64,000 nt of DNA, taken from the NCBI RefSeq assembly GCF_003609995.1, contig NZ_AP018786.1, forward strand, positions 1,436,001 through 1,500,000, written 5' to 3'. Below are positions 1 through 9,947 of this stretch, piece by piece (within the stretch, counting starts at the first letter, position 1; each line of letters starts with the position of its first letter). This stretch comes from Sutterella megalosphaeroides (lineage in GTDB: Bacteria > Pseudomonadota > Gammaproteobacteria > Burkholderiales > Burkholderiaceae_F). The notes under the pieces are model-generated. The model ran no database searches and had not been told where the DNA came from. It saw only the letters and a list, made by a program, of their open reading frames with translations. A program made the translations under genes and the position numbers.

Positions 1-3000
1 CAACGTCGTCGTTGTCGGTGTCGCCGGTACCCGCCGTGAAGGCGCCGCCCAACTTCCAATCGCCCAACATGCTTTCGGCACCGACGGCAAGGCCGTACGC
101 ATCGGTTTCAACGTCGAGCGCCTGAGCGCCCGTCGAGATGCCGTCCAACTTCGTCATGCCGCCCGTAACGCGAGCCCAGAGACGGGACTCGGTCGAGGCG
201 ACGGCTGCTTCGTCGCGAACGACGCGACGCAGATCGGACGCGCGGTCGTAGGCGGTCGTGAAGACCGCAAGCGACCCGCCCGGGTTCATCGCAGCGTCAA
301 AGCGTGCGGCAACGGCGGCGTTCGAAAGGCCCGTCGTGTCGGTCAAAAGCGCCTGCGCGTAGTCGCGTTCGGCGGCTTCGCCGCGGTAGCCCGCGTCGGC
401 CAACGCATGACCCTGCATGAGGTTCCCGTAGGCTTCGGAGGCGTTCGCGTTCGAGACGGTCCACGCACCCGTTTCCTTGTCGAAGTCGATCGAGAGCATG
501 GCCGAGCCGCTCTTCAGCGTCTCGGCTGTGTTCCAGTAATCGGCCGCCTTGTCGGAGGTGAGGTTGAAGGTGGCGGAGCCGTCCTTCACGGACCCGACGA
601 GGTAGGCAACGGAGCCCGAATCGACCGCGAACGAATCGGCCGTGATGAGGGTGTCGTTCGCAGCCATGCCGGAGATGTCTGCAACGAGCACCGACTTCGC
701 ACCGAAGGCGACTTGAGCATTCGTGCCGTCGGCGGCACCCACAAGGAGCGAACCCGTCTTTTCAACCGTCACGGGACCCGCCACGAAAGCGGCGGCCGTA
801 TCGGCACTCCACGTGCCGAACCCTTCGGAGAAGACCGCGTGGAAGGCCGTGAGGTCGGTCGTACCGAGCGCAACAACGCCGTTCGCGTCCGCGGTGACGG
901 AACCTTCAAGCGTCGTTCCGCCGAAGGCGAAGGTCGTCGCGTCGGTCGAGGAGGCGGCCGGGGTTTCGTTCGCCGCGGCGTAAGCGGCAGCCGCCGACGT
1001 GCCCACCGTAACGGCGACGTTCTTCAAAGAGCCATTCGCAACCGCGAGGTTGCCGCCGGTAACGTCGAGCGCGGCCGCCTTATCGGCGGCGAGCGTCTCG
1101 ACCGAAACGGCACCCGAAACCGCAACGTCGTTCGCAAGCGTGAGCTTCGTAACATCGAGCTTCCCGGCCTTGCCGGCATCAAGCTTCGTTTCGCCCGAAA
1201 CGGTGACGTCCGCAAGCGTAAAGGAGCCGTTCTTGACGGTGAGGCCTTCGGCACCCGAGAGGTCGATCGCAGCGGTAATCGAGCCCTTCACGTCGGCGGT
1301 CTCACTCCCGAGGGCGAGCCCGCCCGCGACGTTGAGAGCGGGCGCCTTGTCGCCTTCATAAGCAACGAGTTCGCCGCCTTCCGTAGAGCCCACGAGCGTG
1401 AGGGTGTTGCCGTTCGTCACGTCGACGGACGAGACGCCCTTGCCCAACTGCAGCGTGCGGCCGCCGAAGGACTTGTCGACTTCAACCTTGCCGGTTTCGT
1501 CGGCCTTGGCCGTCACGTCGGTCTTCTCGAAGATCTGACCGTCGTTGACGTCGCCGATGTCGACCGACTCTTCAACGTCGCCCGAGGCGTCGACGAGTAT
1601 GCCGTCGAAGGCAATCCCCGCACCCGTGTAGGTATCCTTGAAAAGGGCCATCGCCGTGTCGGCATAGTCCAGGTTGAACTTCGCGTCGGTGAGCACAAGC
1701 ACGCCGTGCCCGGTAAAGACGAGGCTGTCGGCGGAGTACTTGAGCTCGTTCGCTTCGGCAACGTTCGTGCCGTCCGCGTTGAGGGCGATCGTGAAGATTT
1801 GGCTCGTCGTCGTATTGAGCGTGCCGTTTGCGCCCACTTCGAGGACGCTCTTCGTGAGGTCGATCGACGCGATGTTGGCCGTACCTTCGGCGAGCGTGAA
1901 GCGGCCGCCCTCGGCACCGACGAACGTGTCGATCGAGAGGAGACCCGTGTCGCGCACCGTCATCGCAAAGTTGCCCGTCGAGGTGAGCGTATCGATCGAA
2001 AGGGCGCCGCCTTCCTTCACGAACGCCCGGCCGTTACCGGCTTCGAAGGACTTGACGTCGAGCTTCGCGCCGCCCGTAACTTCGAGGGTCGAAAGATTGT
2101 CCGTCTTCTGTTGCGCGAACGTGATGTTGTCAAGCGCGTAGGTGGAGTTCGCGCTGAAGCGAACCAGGGTGAGATCGGAATTGCTACTCTGAGTTTCGGT
2201 TGCGTCGACGAAGCGGATCTGCGTGAGCGCCTTCGATTCGGCACCGATCGCGCCGAGCTTGCCGCCCGCGAATTCGAGCGTGCCTTCGTCGGATGCAAGG
2301 TCGATCCCGAGGCTGCCGTTGGCATCGACGAATTCGTCCGCTTCTTCGAGGTAGGTCGAACCCTTGCCGAGAACGATCGTGTCGTAGTGGAAGCCGCCAT
2401 TGTTGACGAGCTTCGCACCGTTGCCGAGCGTGGCCGTGGTGCCGTTGATCTCGGCGCTCAGGTTGTCGAGCGTGCCGTTTTCGAGCGTGAATTCATCGGC
2501 GTTGATCGTGGCGTTTTGCGTCGTGAGGTTGCCCGCAACCGTGAGCTTCGCGAGGTTCGCCGTCAGGTCGGAGGTACTCGTACCGCTTGCGGCGCCGATC
2601 GTGCCGCCCTGGGTGAGCGTGAGGTTCCCGAGGACGGTCTTCGAATCGGTCCCTTCGACGCCGTCGAGGTTCCCGAGGAGCGTGAAGGTGCCGTTCACCG
2701 TCATGTCGCCGCCGAGGAGAATCGCGGCGCTCTTATCGAAGTGCGCCTTGCCGCTGACTGTGGCGGAGGCGTCTTCAAAAACACGGAAAGTCGTGTTGCC
2801 GCGCTGAACCCGGCTTTCGGTATTCGCGATGGCTTGGAAGGCGTCCGCCAGTCCCGAGGATTCGCTGCGAGCTTCGGCGTCGCTCCCAAACCAGAGGGCA
2901 TAGTTGTCGCCCGCCACCGTCACCGTAAGGTCGCCCCCGACATTGACCGTGTTGTCGCCCGTCGCCCAAATGCCGAGAGTATCGGCTCCTTCAGCACCTG

Positions 3001-3921
3001 TAGCCGAAATGGTCGTTTTGGCGCTCTGCAGGTTGAGAACACCCCGGTATTCGGGATTGGGGTCGTCCATCAAGTCGTCTTGCATGAGCCAAATGCCGAT
3101 CGCATTGCCCGCAGTGCTCTTCGCGGAGATCGTCGTTTCGTCGCCGTGGAACTCGATGACAGGAAGGTGCGAACCGTTCATCATGGTCACGCCGGCCGGG
3201 AGGAGATGCTTGCCCGTGGCGCTCACCGTGATGTTTGTCATTTGCGTGTTGAACGAAACACGGCTCGTCCCCGACTCACCGTAGGCTTCGGATATAAGAC
3301 CGGAGACCAACGAAGAAGGTTTGTCTTCGGAGGTCGGTACGTCGTAATTGCCGGTCACGGAGATGTTTGTTGTGCCTTCATACTTGCCGTTCGTCGGGCC
3401 GACCGTCAGGTCGTTCGCGCCGGTCAGGTAGATGCCGGCCAGTTCGTAAGTTCCCTTTGAGGCGTCCGTGGTGTTAGCCGTCAAATCGATGTCGAGCGAG
3501 GTGTAGGTCGCGGAATCGGTCCCGTAGAAATGAAGTCCGGAAACCGTCGACCAATAATCTTCTCGTTGATCTTCGTTGAGACTGCCCCACTTGCCCATCG
3601 TTTCGTCCATGACGTTCACCTTGGCGTAAAGATCGTCGGTGAACGTGAGGTCGATGACGGCGTCGGTATTGTCTTCGGGAAGAGGGGCACTCGAGAGGAC
3701 AAAATCCGCCTGGGTGGAGCCGGGATAATCCGGACCCTTGACGGTCAGCTCCCAGTTTTTGTCAACGGGGATCTGCGTGATGTTACTCCAGGCTGAGGCC
3801 GAGCCGGAGGCCATGCCGAGCGCGGAAAGCGTGGCAAGAGCGACGAGCGTCTTCTTGGCGTGCGTCAGTTCATGCGACGTACGGGAAGTCCGGAAGGGGG
3901 GGTAAATTTCAGATTTTTCAT
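1..3921 (-). CDS. autotransporter (type V secretion), 3' end cut by window, out of frame at a C7 tract
   Basis: Minus-strand reading frame open from about 3870 to the window edge. It begins with a Sec-type signal (KKTLVALATLSALG, ending SGSASA). A long Ser/Thr/Asp/Gly-rich passenger of repeated beta-helix-like units follows. Near position 190 starts what looks like an autotransporter beta-barrel (RLWARVTGG, then WKLGGAFTAG), truncated by the edge. Known of the family: the barrel inserts in the outer membrane and the passenger is displayed or released. The only upstream ATG (3921-3919) is out of frame: as sequenced it stops after 17 codons at a TGA, and one extra C in the C7 tract would join it to the signal peptide. 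The alternative is an in-frame GTG at 3964. Neither start has a good ribosome binding site. Substrate or adhesin role unknown. Confidence 0.8.
3896..3902. repeat. homopolymeric C7/G7 tract in autotransporter 5' end
   Basis: Seven consecutive G on the plus strand (C on the coding strand), about 8 codons after the ATG at 3921. With seven bases the ATG frame ends at a TGA; with eight it runs into the signal peptide and passenger. This is the layout of slipped-strand phase variation in surface proteins. The switching role is inferred. Confidence 0.6.
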
Positions 3922-4185
3922 ATAGATAGATAATCTTGCAAGACGGATCGCAAAATGCGATCACGAGACGTATTCTGCTATCTCGCGGGGAACCTTGATT
4001 TGAGGGTTTTCCTTAGTTCGAATGCATCACTTGGCAAAATCCCGAACTTGCCCGATCGCGGATCGTTCGCTCTGCAAACTCTGTCTGGAACCCTCAATCC
4101 TTTACGACGGGAAGAGCAATGCGGTCAAGCCGACAAGCGTGCGCGCCTTCGTAGTTGTTGGGCTGACCTATTGGACGGGGAGCAG

Positions 4186-5376
4186 TCAAAGTGCATGCTC
4201 GAGAATAGCGAGCACGTCTTCGTCCGTCACTTCGACGGGGTCGCCGCGAAAAAGATGCCCCATCGAGCTTCGGGCGATTCTTGCGACCTCGGGAAGATCC
4301 TCGCGCGCGAAACCCGCGTCGGACAAACGATCGTTCCGAAGGCCGCAGGCGGTTTGAAGAGCGCCAAGCGCCGAGAGAAAGTCGGCGGGCTCCTCGGCCT
4401 CGCTGCGACCGAGGGCACGGGCGAGTGCAACGTAACGCTCGGGCGCGGCGCCTTTGCGGATGAGGTGCGCGTGGTACGAGTGCGCAATCAGAAGGAGGCC
4501 GCGTCCGTGAACGAGCTCGGGACGCATGGCCGAGAGCGCATGCTCGATCGAATGGGCGGAAAGGCAGTTCGACGTTGCTTCGACGAGACCCGCGAGCGTG
4601 CTTGCGAGCGCCGTATCCGTGCGTGCCGCAAGGTTGCCGCCGTCCGTGACCGCGATCGGGAGGCTTTTCGCGAGGCGACGAACGGCTTCGAGCGCCCAGA
4701 GGTCCGAGAGGACGTTGTGTGAAGTGCAAAGAAAGCCTTCGATCGCGTGCGAGAGCGCGTCGAAACCCTGCCAGGCCGTAAAGTCGGCGGGAACCGTGCG
4801 AAGCAGTTCCGGGTCGACGATCGAAAGGACGGGATAGGTGTCGCGCGTGCCGAATCCGATTTTTTCCCGAGTGGCAAGGTTGGTGACGACCGCCCAGGGA
4901 TTGGCTTCCGAACCCGTCCCCGCAGTCGTCGGAATCGCTACGACGGGAAGAGGCTTGTGTGCGGGTTTGAGTCCTTTTCCGCTTCCGCCCCGCACGTAAT
5001 CCCAGAGCGAGCCCGTGTTGGGCGCCGCAAGCGAGATCGCTTTCGCACAGTCGAGCGCGGATCCTCCGCCGAGACCGAGGACCACATCGACCGACGCACT
5101 TCGACAAAGTTCGACGCCTTCTTCGACGTCTTCCAAAACGGGATTCGAGCGACACCGATCGAAGAGAATCGTTTCGATGCCGCGCCCGACGAGCAGCGCT
5201 TCAACGCGAGCGAGCGTTCCCGTGCGTCGGATCGACTGCCCGCGGGTCGCAACGATGAGGCAACGTTTCCCGGGGAAGGGGAGGCGCGCGAGTTTTTCGA
5301 GCGCTCCCGCGCCGAACACGATGCGGGTCGGGATGCCGACGTCAAAGCAAGGGAGGCTATCGTTGGTACGGATCAT
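4186..5376 (-). CDS. iron-containing alcohol dehydrogenase
   Basis: 396 aa, usual length for group III (Fe-ADH, FucO/YqhD/EutG type) dehydrogenases. They interconvert alcohols and aldehydes with NAD(P)H in the cytoplasm. Visible features: the N-terminal PTRIVFGAGALEKL start, the nucleotide-binding GGGSALDCAKAIS segment near residue 100, and PTTAGTGSEA near residue 150. The metal-binding region contains DALSHAIEG followed by HSIEHALSA and VHGRG, which supply the expected Asp and His ligands. ATG at 5376. It lies downstream of the asparaginase on the same strand but is separated by a terminator, so probably transcribed alone. Substrate not predictable. Confidence 0.93.
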   Translation of the reverse strand: MIRTNDSLPCFDVGIPTRIVFGAGALEKLARLPFPGKRCLIVATRGQSIRRTGTLARVEALLVGRGIETILFDRCRSNPVLEDVEEGVELCRSASVDVVLGLGGGSALDCAKAISLAAPNTGSLWDYVRGGSGKGLKPAHKPLPVVAIPTTAGTGSEANPWAVVTNLATREKIGFGTRDTYPVLSIVDPELLRTVPADFTAWQGFDALSHAIEGFLCTSHNVLSDLWALEAVRRLAKSLPIAVTDGGNLAARTDTALASTLAGLVEATSNCLSAHSIEHALSAMRPELVHGRGLLLIAHSYHAHLIRKGAAPERYVALARALGRSEAEEPADFLSALGALQTACGLRNDRLSDAGFAREDLPEVARIARSSMGHLFRGDPVEVTDEDVLAILEHAL

Positions 5377-5427
5377 GGAACGAAATTTTTACGGATTGAA
5401 GGGAGCGCTCGGCTGGAATGTCAATAA

Positions 5428-5453
5428 AAACCCTTCCTGAAAAGGAAGGGTTT
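5428..5453 (-). terminator. Rho-independent terminator of the asparaginase gene
   Basis: Perfect 11-bp stem (5428-5438 with 5443-5453) and 4-nt loop. It is followed on the minus strand by a T-rich run, 10 bases past the asparaginase stop. Confidence 0.85.
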
Positions 5454-5462
5454 ATGAGGGCA

Positions 5463-6479
5463 TCAGTAGATTCGGAAGGCTTCCTCGGTCTTCTTTTGCC
5501 GTTCTTCGGCGGGGAGGTTGCCCCAGGCGAGGAGGGCGAGCTGAAGAAGAACACGGGCCTTCTGCGGATTGAGGGTCCCCGACGGGATGAAGCCCGCACG
5601 CTGCCAGGCGTCGAGCCCTTCGACCGTCGCGCCCGACCCGGTGCGGCTCGCGCGTACGACGAGCACGCCCTTGAGGGCGGCCTCGAAGAGGGCGGGTTCG
5701 GTATCCGAATGGATCGACCCGTTGCCGGTGCCCGCGTGCACGATCCCGCGTGCGCCCGCGGCAACGGCCGCCTTCACGAAGAGGCCGTCGTCGTCGACGT
5801 GCGAATAAACGATGTCGACGCGGGGAAGTCGATCGACGCCGTCGAGGATCGACATTCCGAAGGCCGTATCGACCGTATGGCGCTTGGCGCTTCGGGAGAG
5901 CCACTCGATACGGGCGCCCGCCACCATGCCGAGCATCCCCGCATCGGGCCCGCGGAAGGTGGCGACGTTCGTCGGGTGCGATTTCGTCGCTTCGCGAGCG
6001 GCGAGGACGGTGTCGTTCAGAACGACGAGAACGCCGCGGCCTCGGGCGCTGGGGTCGCAGGCAACGCGCACGGCGTTGAGAAGATTCAGAGGGCCGTCCG
6101 CCGAAAGGGCCGTCGCGGGACGCATGGCCCCGACCAACACGACGGGCTTCTCGGTTTTGAGCACCAAATTGAGGAAGTACGCCGTCTCTTCGAGCGTGTC
6201 GGTCCCGTGCGTGACGACGGCACCCGCCGTGTCGTCGCGGGAAAGCGCTGCTTCGATCGCGCGGGCGAGATCCATCCAGACGCGGCTCGTCATGGAGCTC
6301 GAATCGATGTTCGCCACCTGAGTCACGTCGAGGTTCGCGACCTCGTCGAGCGCGGGCACGGCCTTCAAAAGATCGTCGACGCGAAAATCCTTGATGCTGT
6401 AGCCCGTCATCTGCGTGGCGCTTTCGCCCGAGCTCACGATGGTTCCGCCGGTGGCGAAAAGTGCGACGTTCGGTTTCAT
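5463..6479 (-). CDS. L-asparaginase, type II family
   Basis: 338 aa from the ATG at 6479. A longer frame to 6755 exists, but the family N-terminus (VALFATGGTIVSSGES) begins just after this ATG, and a GGAGG lies about 14 bases upstream. Hydrolyses L-asparagine (possibly glutamine) to aspartate and ammonia. Catalytic motifs are present: the first Thr in ATGGTI near residue 10 and the Thr-Asp pair in THGTDTLEETA near residue 90. No signal peptide is seen although many type II enzymes are periplasmic, so a cytoplasmic enzyme is the plain reading. Fits an aspartate-feeding metabolism with the PepE-like dipeptidase and AspT-like exchanger in this window. Confidence 0.93.
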   Translation of the reverse strand: MKPNVALFATGGTIVSSGESATQMTGYSIKDFRVDDLLKAVPALDEVANLDVTQVANIDSSSMTSRVWMDLARAIEAALSRDDTAGAVVTHGTDTLEETAYFLNLVLKTEKPVVLVGAMRPATALSADGPLNLLNAVRVACDPSARGRGVLVVLNDTVLAAREATKSHPTNVATFRGPDAGMLGMVAGARIEWLSRSAKRHTVDTAFGMSILDGVDRLPRVDIVYSHVDDDGLFVKAAVAAGARGIVHAGTGNGSIHSDTEPALFEAALKGVLVVRASRTGSGATVEGLDAWQRAGFIPSGTLNPQKARVLLQLALLAWGNLPAEERQKKTEEAFRIY

Positions 6480-7183
6480 GGTGTATGTTCCGCGCCCCTC
6501 CGACCTCGGGTCGGAAGCGACGCTCCTCCGTTTGACTGCGTGTTGAAGGGAGAGGAACTCCGTTTTTGATCCGGAGCCCCGTCGCCGAATTCTAACGGGC
6601 GCTTGGGGAATGCGTCTGTGGAACAAGGAAGAGGGTAGGAGCGTGCGAGACGCGCCCCTCTGAAAGCACAAAAGGCAACGATTGCTCGCTGCCTTTTGTA
6701 CGGGAATCGAGCTGTCGCGCAAGGCAGTTCGGTCCCCATTTGACCTCAACCCCATACTACAGGATGCGACCGCATTCGGGTAGGGGGCCTACACCTGTAA
6801 ACTAATAAAAGTCTTTTATTCGGAGACCTATCCCGAATAAACAGGGGCCTTTCCCTATCCGTGTTTTCCCTTGGATTGCCGAAAACGCCTTGTCGGACGC
6901 ACCGTTCGGGCGTCCGAACATCGTTCGGGCCCCCTCCGGCTGTCCGTTGTTCGCGTTCGCTTCCCGCGTCCGGTTCCCCGGGGCCTCGGGCGTCGACAAT
7001 ATTCGGAAACAACCCCGAGCGGAGCGAGGCGCCCCCGCCCGCTATCATGCTTCGGAGAGGGCGGCCGCTCGGAGGGCATCGAATGGCATCGATCGCACCA
7101 AGAGCAATACGAGCAACACGAGCATCACGAGGCCGCTTCCTTTTCCGTTCGCTTTCCGTTTTCCATTCGTCGAGGACCCCGTC
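6480..7183. other. 704-base divergent intergenic region
   Basis: No convincing gene. It separates the asparaginase (minus) from a lipoprotein (plus), so promoters for both should lie here. The AT-richer part has a perfect 8-bp inverted repeat, TTATTCGG at 6816-6823 and CCGAATAA at 6833-6840, which could be an operator or a weak terminator. Open frames across it have unusual composition and no ribosome binding site. Confidence 0.5.
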
Positions 7184-7681
7184 ATGCGCCCCACCACCCG
7201 AACCCTTCTCACTCGCGCGAGCCGCGCGGTCCTTGTTGCGGGAGCGATCGCGCTCCTTGCGGGCTGTGCCCAAAAGGGCGAAATGAGTTCCCGAACGGGA
7301 GCGGAAACGGGTTCTGCGGGCGCCGTTAAGGAAGCGGCCTATCCCAAAGACTGTCTGCGTCTTCCGGGTGTCTACGAAGGTGTCATTCCCGCGGCGGACG
7401 GTCCCGGCATTCGCGTGACGCTTTACCTGCGGGCCGTGGGCACCTACACGATGACGGAGCACTACATCGGGCGCAACTTCACGGCCTCCTCGGGCGGCGA
7501 CTGGTCGACGCACGCGGACCGCGTGGCGCTCGATCCAATCACGGAAAAGAATCCCGCCCGACTGCTGCGCATCGAAGCGGGCGCTTTGCGCTTTCTCGAC
7601 CTCGAAGGGGAGTTCATCGACGGGCCGCTTTCCGAACACTACGTGCTGCGAAAGTCGGGCTGCCCCAAGCCCGCTTCGTGA
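7184..7681 (+). CDS. NlpE-N-like copper-resistance/envelope-stress lipoprotein
   Basis: 165 aa from the ATG at 7184; a longer in-frame extension to 6890 is rejected because the lipoprotein signal starts here. Signal ALLAGC gives a lipobox with Cys about residue 28. The mature part follows the NlpE N-domain pattern: LPGVYEGVIPAADGPGI, then LYLRAVGTYTMTEHYIG, then a WSTHADRVALDP segment. In E. coli NlpE the corresponding loop is a CxxC; here it reads AADG, so both cysteines are missing. Likely an outer-membrane lipoprotein. The lost CxxC argues against the redox/copper sensing reported for NlpE. Confidence 0.75.
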   Translation: MRPTTRTLLTRASRAVLVAGAIALLAGCAQKGEMSSRTGAETGSAGAVKEAAYPKDCLRLPGVYEGVIPAADGPGIRVTLYLRAVGTYTMTEHYIGRNFTASSGGDWSTHADRVALDPITEKNPARLLRIEAGALRFLDLEGEFIDGPLSEHYVLRKSGCPKPAS

Positions 7682-7818
7682 AGCGAGCCGGTTGCCTTCA
7701 GAAAGCCTCAAGAATCGGGCTCTATACTCCGTCAAGATCGCGTTGAAAATCGGGGGTCTTCGGTGAGGGTCCCCGAACTTCGCGCGCCCGACTGGCCACA
7801 CCGAAAAGGAATCGATCA

Positions 7819-8253
7819 ATGACCCACGCCATGCGTCTCAAGGCGCTTTTCGCCGGCGGCCTCGCCGCTCTCGTTGCGGGTTGCGCCACGCAGCCCGCCG
7901 AGTTCGTCCCGCCCGTTCCCGTCGAAACGCCCGACGTCGCCCTCGTCAAGTCCCAGATTCTCTCGTACGACACGTCGATCCCGCTCTCGACCGCGTTCGA
8001 GCAGTACGGTCTTTGCAACCCGAAGACCCGTACCTGGGAGGAAATGGAACCCGGCCGGGTCATGTTCAGCTGCTACTTCGACGACGGAAGCCTCATGCAG
8101 TGGGAGTTCCGCGTCTCGCCCGAAAAGACCGTGACGTACGCGCAGTTCCACTACACTTCGCAAAACGACGCGGACTTCGCCGCCCAGAGCCTGCGCGGTC
8201 CCGACGCGGAAGACGCCCTGAAGGCGGTCTATACGAATCAGCCCCCGTTCTGA
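7819..8253 (+). CDS. small lipoprotein of unknown function
   Basis: 144 aa. Signal peptide with lipobox LVAGC; Cys near residue 22. The rest is a soluble domain of about 120 aa with one later Cys pair (GLCNPK, FSCYFDD) that could form a disulfide. Start ATG at 7819 with an AAGGA upstream; the ATG four codons later is also possible. It lies 137 bases after the NlpE-like gene on the same strand and ends before a good terminator, so the two may be co-transcribed. Family not recognised. Confidence 0.75.
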   Translation: MTHAMRLKALFAGGLAALVAGCATQPAEFVPPVPVETPDVALVKSQILSYDTSIPLSTAFEQYGLCNPKTRTWEEMEPGRVMFSCYFDDGSLMQWEFRVSPEKTVTYAQFHYTSQNDADFAAQSLRGPDAEDALKAVYTNQPPF

Positions 8254-8298
8254 TCGGTTCAAGCCGATACGAACGCGAACGGCATCGATTTGCCCGAG

Positions 8299-8330
8299 CC
8301 CGCTTCGACCTCACGGTCGGGCGGGTTTTT
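8299..8330 (+). terminator. Rho-independent terminator after the small lipoprotein
   Basis: CCCGC and CGACC arms pair with GGTCG and GCGGG around a TCAC loop, followed by five T at 8326-8330. It is 46 bases past the stop codon. Confidence 0.75.
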
Positions 8331-8417
8331 CGCGCTTCTGCGCCGAAATATCGGACAATTCTTCGCGAAGTCGTTTTGTTGCCGCGCCTTCGGGCCGTCC
8401 GCCTTCGAACTTTTCTC
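8304..8417 (+). repeat. dispersed repeat, copy A
   Basis: About 114 bases resembling 12819-12933 by eye. Shared blocks in order: GACCTCACG-TCGGGC-GGG plus T-run; GCCGAA..ATATC-GGA; TTGCGAAGTTGTTT-like (TCGCGAAGTCGTTT here); CGAACTTTT near the end. Both copies begin inside a gene's terminator hairpin. Confidence 0.5.
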
Positions 8418-8473
8418 TTGTGTCGGACTGCGGGTGGTCGGGATGTCCGACGTCCTCCTGCAGGCGGGAGAGC

Positions 8474-8503
8474 AAAAAAAATCCCGCGGCTCGGGCCGCG
8501 GGA
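8474..8503 (-). terminator. Rho-independent terminator of the esterase-yfcC operon
   Basis: Perfect 9-bp GC-rich stem (8482-8490 with 8495-8503), TCGG loop, followed on the minus strand by eight T (8481-8474). Confidence 0.9.
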
Positions 8504-8556
8504 CGGAAAAGGGCGCCGTGTGGAACGAACGGTGCCCGAGGGGGTGAAAGGAAGAA

Positions 8557-9945
8557 TCAACTCCAACCCATCGCCTGCAGAATCGTGAGCGAAACGATTG
8601 CGATGATGAAGGTCATGAAGACGAAGGGAAGCACGAAGCGCAACCATTGGCCGATATTCGCGCCTGAGAGCGACATTGCTGCGGCCAAAACCGCCGAGAC
8701 GGGCGTCACGCAGTTCGTGAGACCGTCGCCCAACTGAAAGGCGAGGCAGAGGACTTGACGGCTGATGCCGAGAACGTCCGCAACGGGGATGAAGAGGGGG
8801 ATCAACATCGGAACCTTGGCGGGGCCCGAGGGAATCAGCAAGTTGAAGAGCATCGTCGCGATAAAGATCCCCGAGGCGATGAAGGCGTCGCCCATGCCGC
8901 CGATCACGGTCACGGCGCCGTAGGCGATCGTGTGCAGAATGCGGCCTTCGATGAGCACCATGCCGATTACTTTCGCAAAGCCGATCATGAGGCAGATCCC
9001 GCCCATGGCGGTTGCGCCCGAGATGAAGGACTGCGCGAGCTTGTTGTAGTTTGTGCGGTTGAGAATCCCGACGGCCATGACGGCTACCATTGCAAACGCC
9101 AGGAGTTCGGGGAAGCCCCAGCCCTTCGAGGCGGCACCCCAGGCGTAGAGGACGAAGGGGATGATGAGCGCGAGAAGCGTCGCGATGCTCTTCCAGGTCG
9201 CTTCCGCCGCGGGAGCGGCGGCGTCCGCCGTCGCGGCTTCAGCCGGGAGAATTCCGTCGGCAAGGCTCTTTGAGGGATCGCGGCTGATCTTCAAGCAGTA
9301 ACGCGTCGTGTAGACGACACAAAGGAGCGTGAGTGTCAACCAGACGAGAAGACGCGCGCCGAGGCCCGAGACCGGCGGCAACCCCGCCGTCTCCTGTGCC
9401 ATCAGAATGATCGCGATCGTCGGGCCCGCGGCCTGACCCGTGATGTAGGGGAGGTAGAACATGCCGAGCGCCGCGATGCGGTCGAGCCGCAACTTGCGGG
9501 CAAGTACCATGCCGACCGCGACGAACGCAACGAGCGAGTCTTGACCGGCTAGGCCGCCGATCACAGCCATGAGCACTACGACTGCAGGTACGAGCACCTT
9601 GATGCTTTTGCCTTGAAGACGATGAACAGAGGAGTTGATGATCGCGTGAATCGATCCCGAGTCGATGACGACGTTGATGAGGCCCCCCATGATGAAAAGG
9701 AGTGCGAAGATGACGCCCTGGCTTGCAACGCCTTCCGTCACCATGATCAATGCTTTCCAGAGGTTGACGGGGGAAGGCTCGACTGCGTGGTAGGAGTTAG
9801 GTACCACAAGTCCCGTCGCGGCGTCGATCGCATATTCACCCGCAGGGACAACGTAGGTAAGCCCGCAGCAGCCGACGATGAAGGCAAGAATCAGAACGAG
9901 GACGTGCGGAACGGTGATGCCGCGCTTTTTCTCTTGTGTGGACAT
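8557..9945 (-). CDS. YfcC/DcuC-superfamily inner-membrane transporter
   Basis: 462 aa, very hydrophobic, about 11-12 membrane segments. The N-terminus (ITVPHVLVLILAF, then LTYVVPAGEY) matches the YfcC family of the DcuC/ion-transporter superfamily. Members carry C4-dicarboxylates, amino acids or peptides; the substrate cannot be read here. Conserved-looking loops include GGLAGQDSLVAF and LLIPSGPAKVPMLIPLF near the C-terminus. ATG at 9945 is two bases past the upstream esterase stop, with an AGGAGA inside the esterase 3' end, so the pair is translationally coupled. A reasonable inference is that it imports the ester/amide hydrolysed by the esterase or exchanges its product. Confidence 0.87.
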   Translation of the reverse strand: MSTQEKKRGITVPHVLVLILAFIVGCCGLTYVVPAGEYAIDAATGLVVPNSYHAVEPSPVNLWKALIMVTEGVASQGVIFALLFIMGGLINVVIDSGSIHAIINSSVHRLQGKSIKVLVPAVVVLMAVIGGLAGQDSLVAFVAVGMVLARKLRLDRIAALGMFYLPYITGQAAGPTIAIILMAQETAGLPPVSGLGARLLVWLTLTLLCVVYTTRYCLKISRDPSKSLADGILPAEAATADAAAPAAEATWKSIATLLALIIPFVLYAWGAASKGWGFPELLAFAMVAVMAVGILNRTNYNKLAQSFISGATAMGGICLMIGFAKVIGMVLIEGRILHTIAYGAVTVIGGMGDAFIASGIFIATMLFNLLIPSGPAKVPMLIPLFIPVADVLGISRQVLCLAFQLGDGLTNCVTPVSAVLAAAMSLSGANIGQWLRFVLPFVFMTFIIAIVSLTILQAMGWS

Positions 9946-9947
9946 GC

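Noticed and set aside
407-3460. 1017-aa plus-strand open frame
   Set aside because: Antisense shadow of the autotransporter; Arg/Glu/Gly-rich composition with no domain, while the minus strand encodes a coherent signal, passenger and barrel.
4000-4097. TTGAGGGTT / AACCCTCAA inverted repeat 80 bases apart between autotransporter and alcohol dehydrogenase
   Set aside because: Arms too short and far apart for a convincing terminator or operator.
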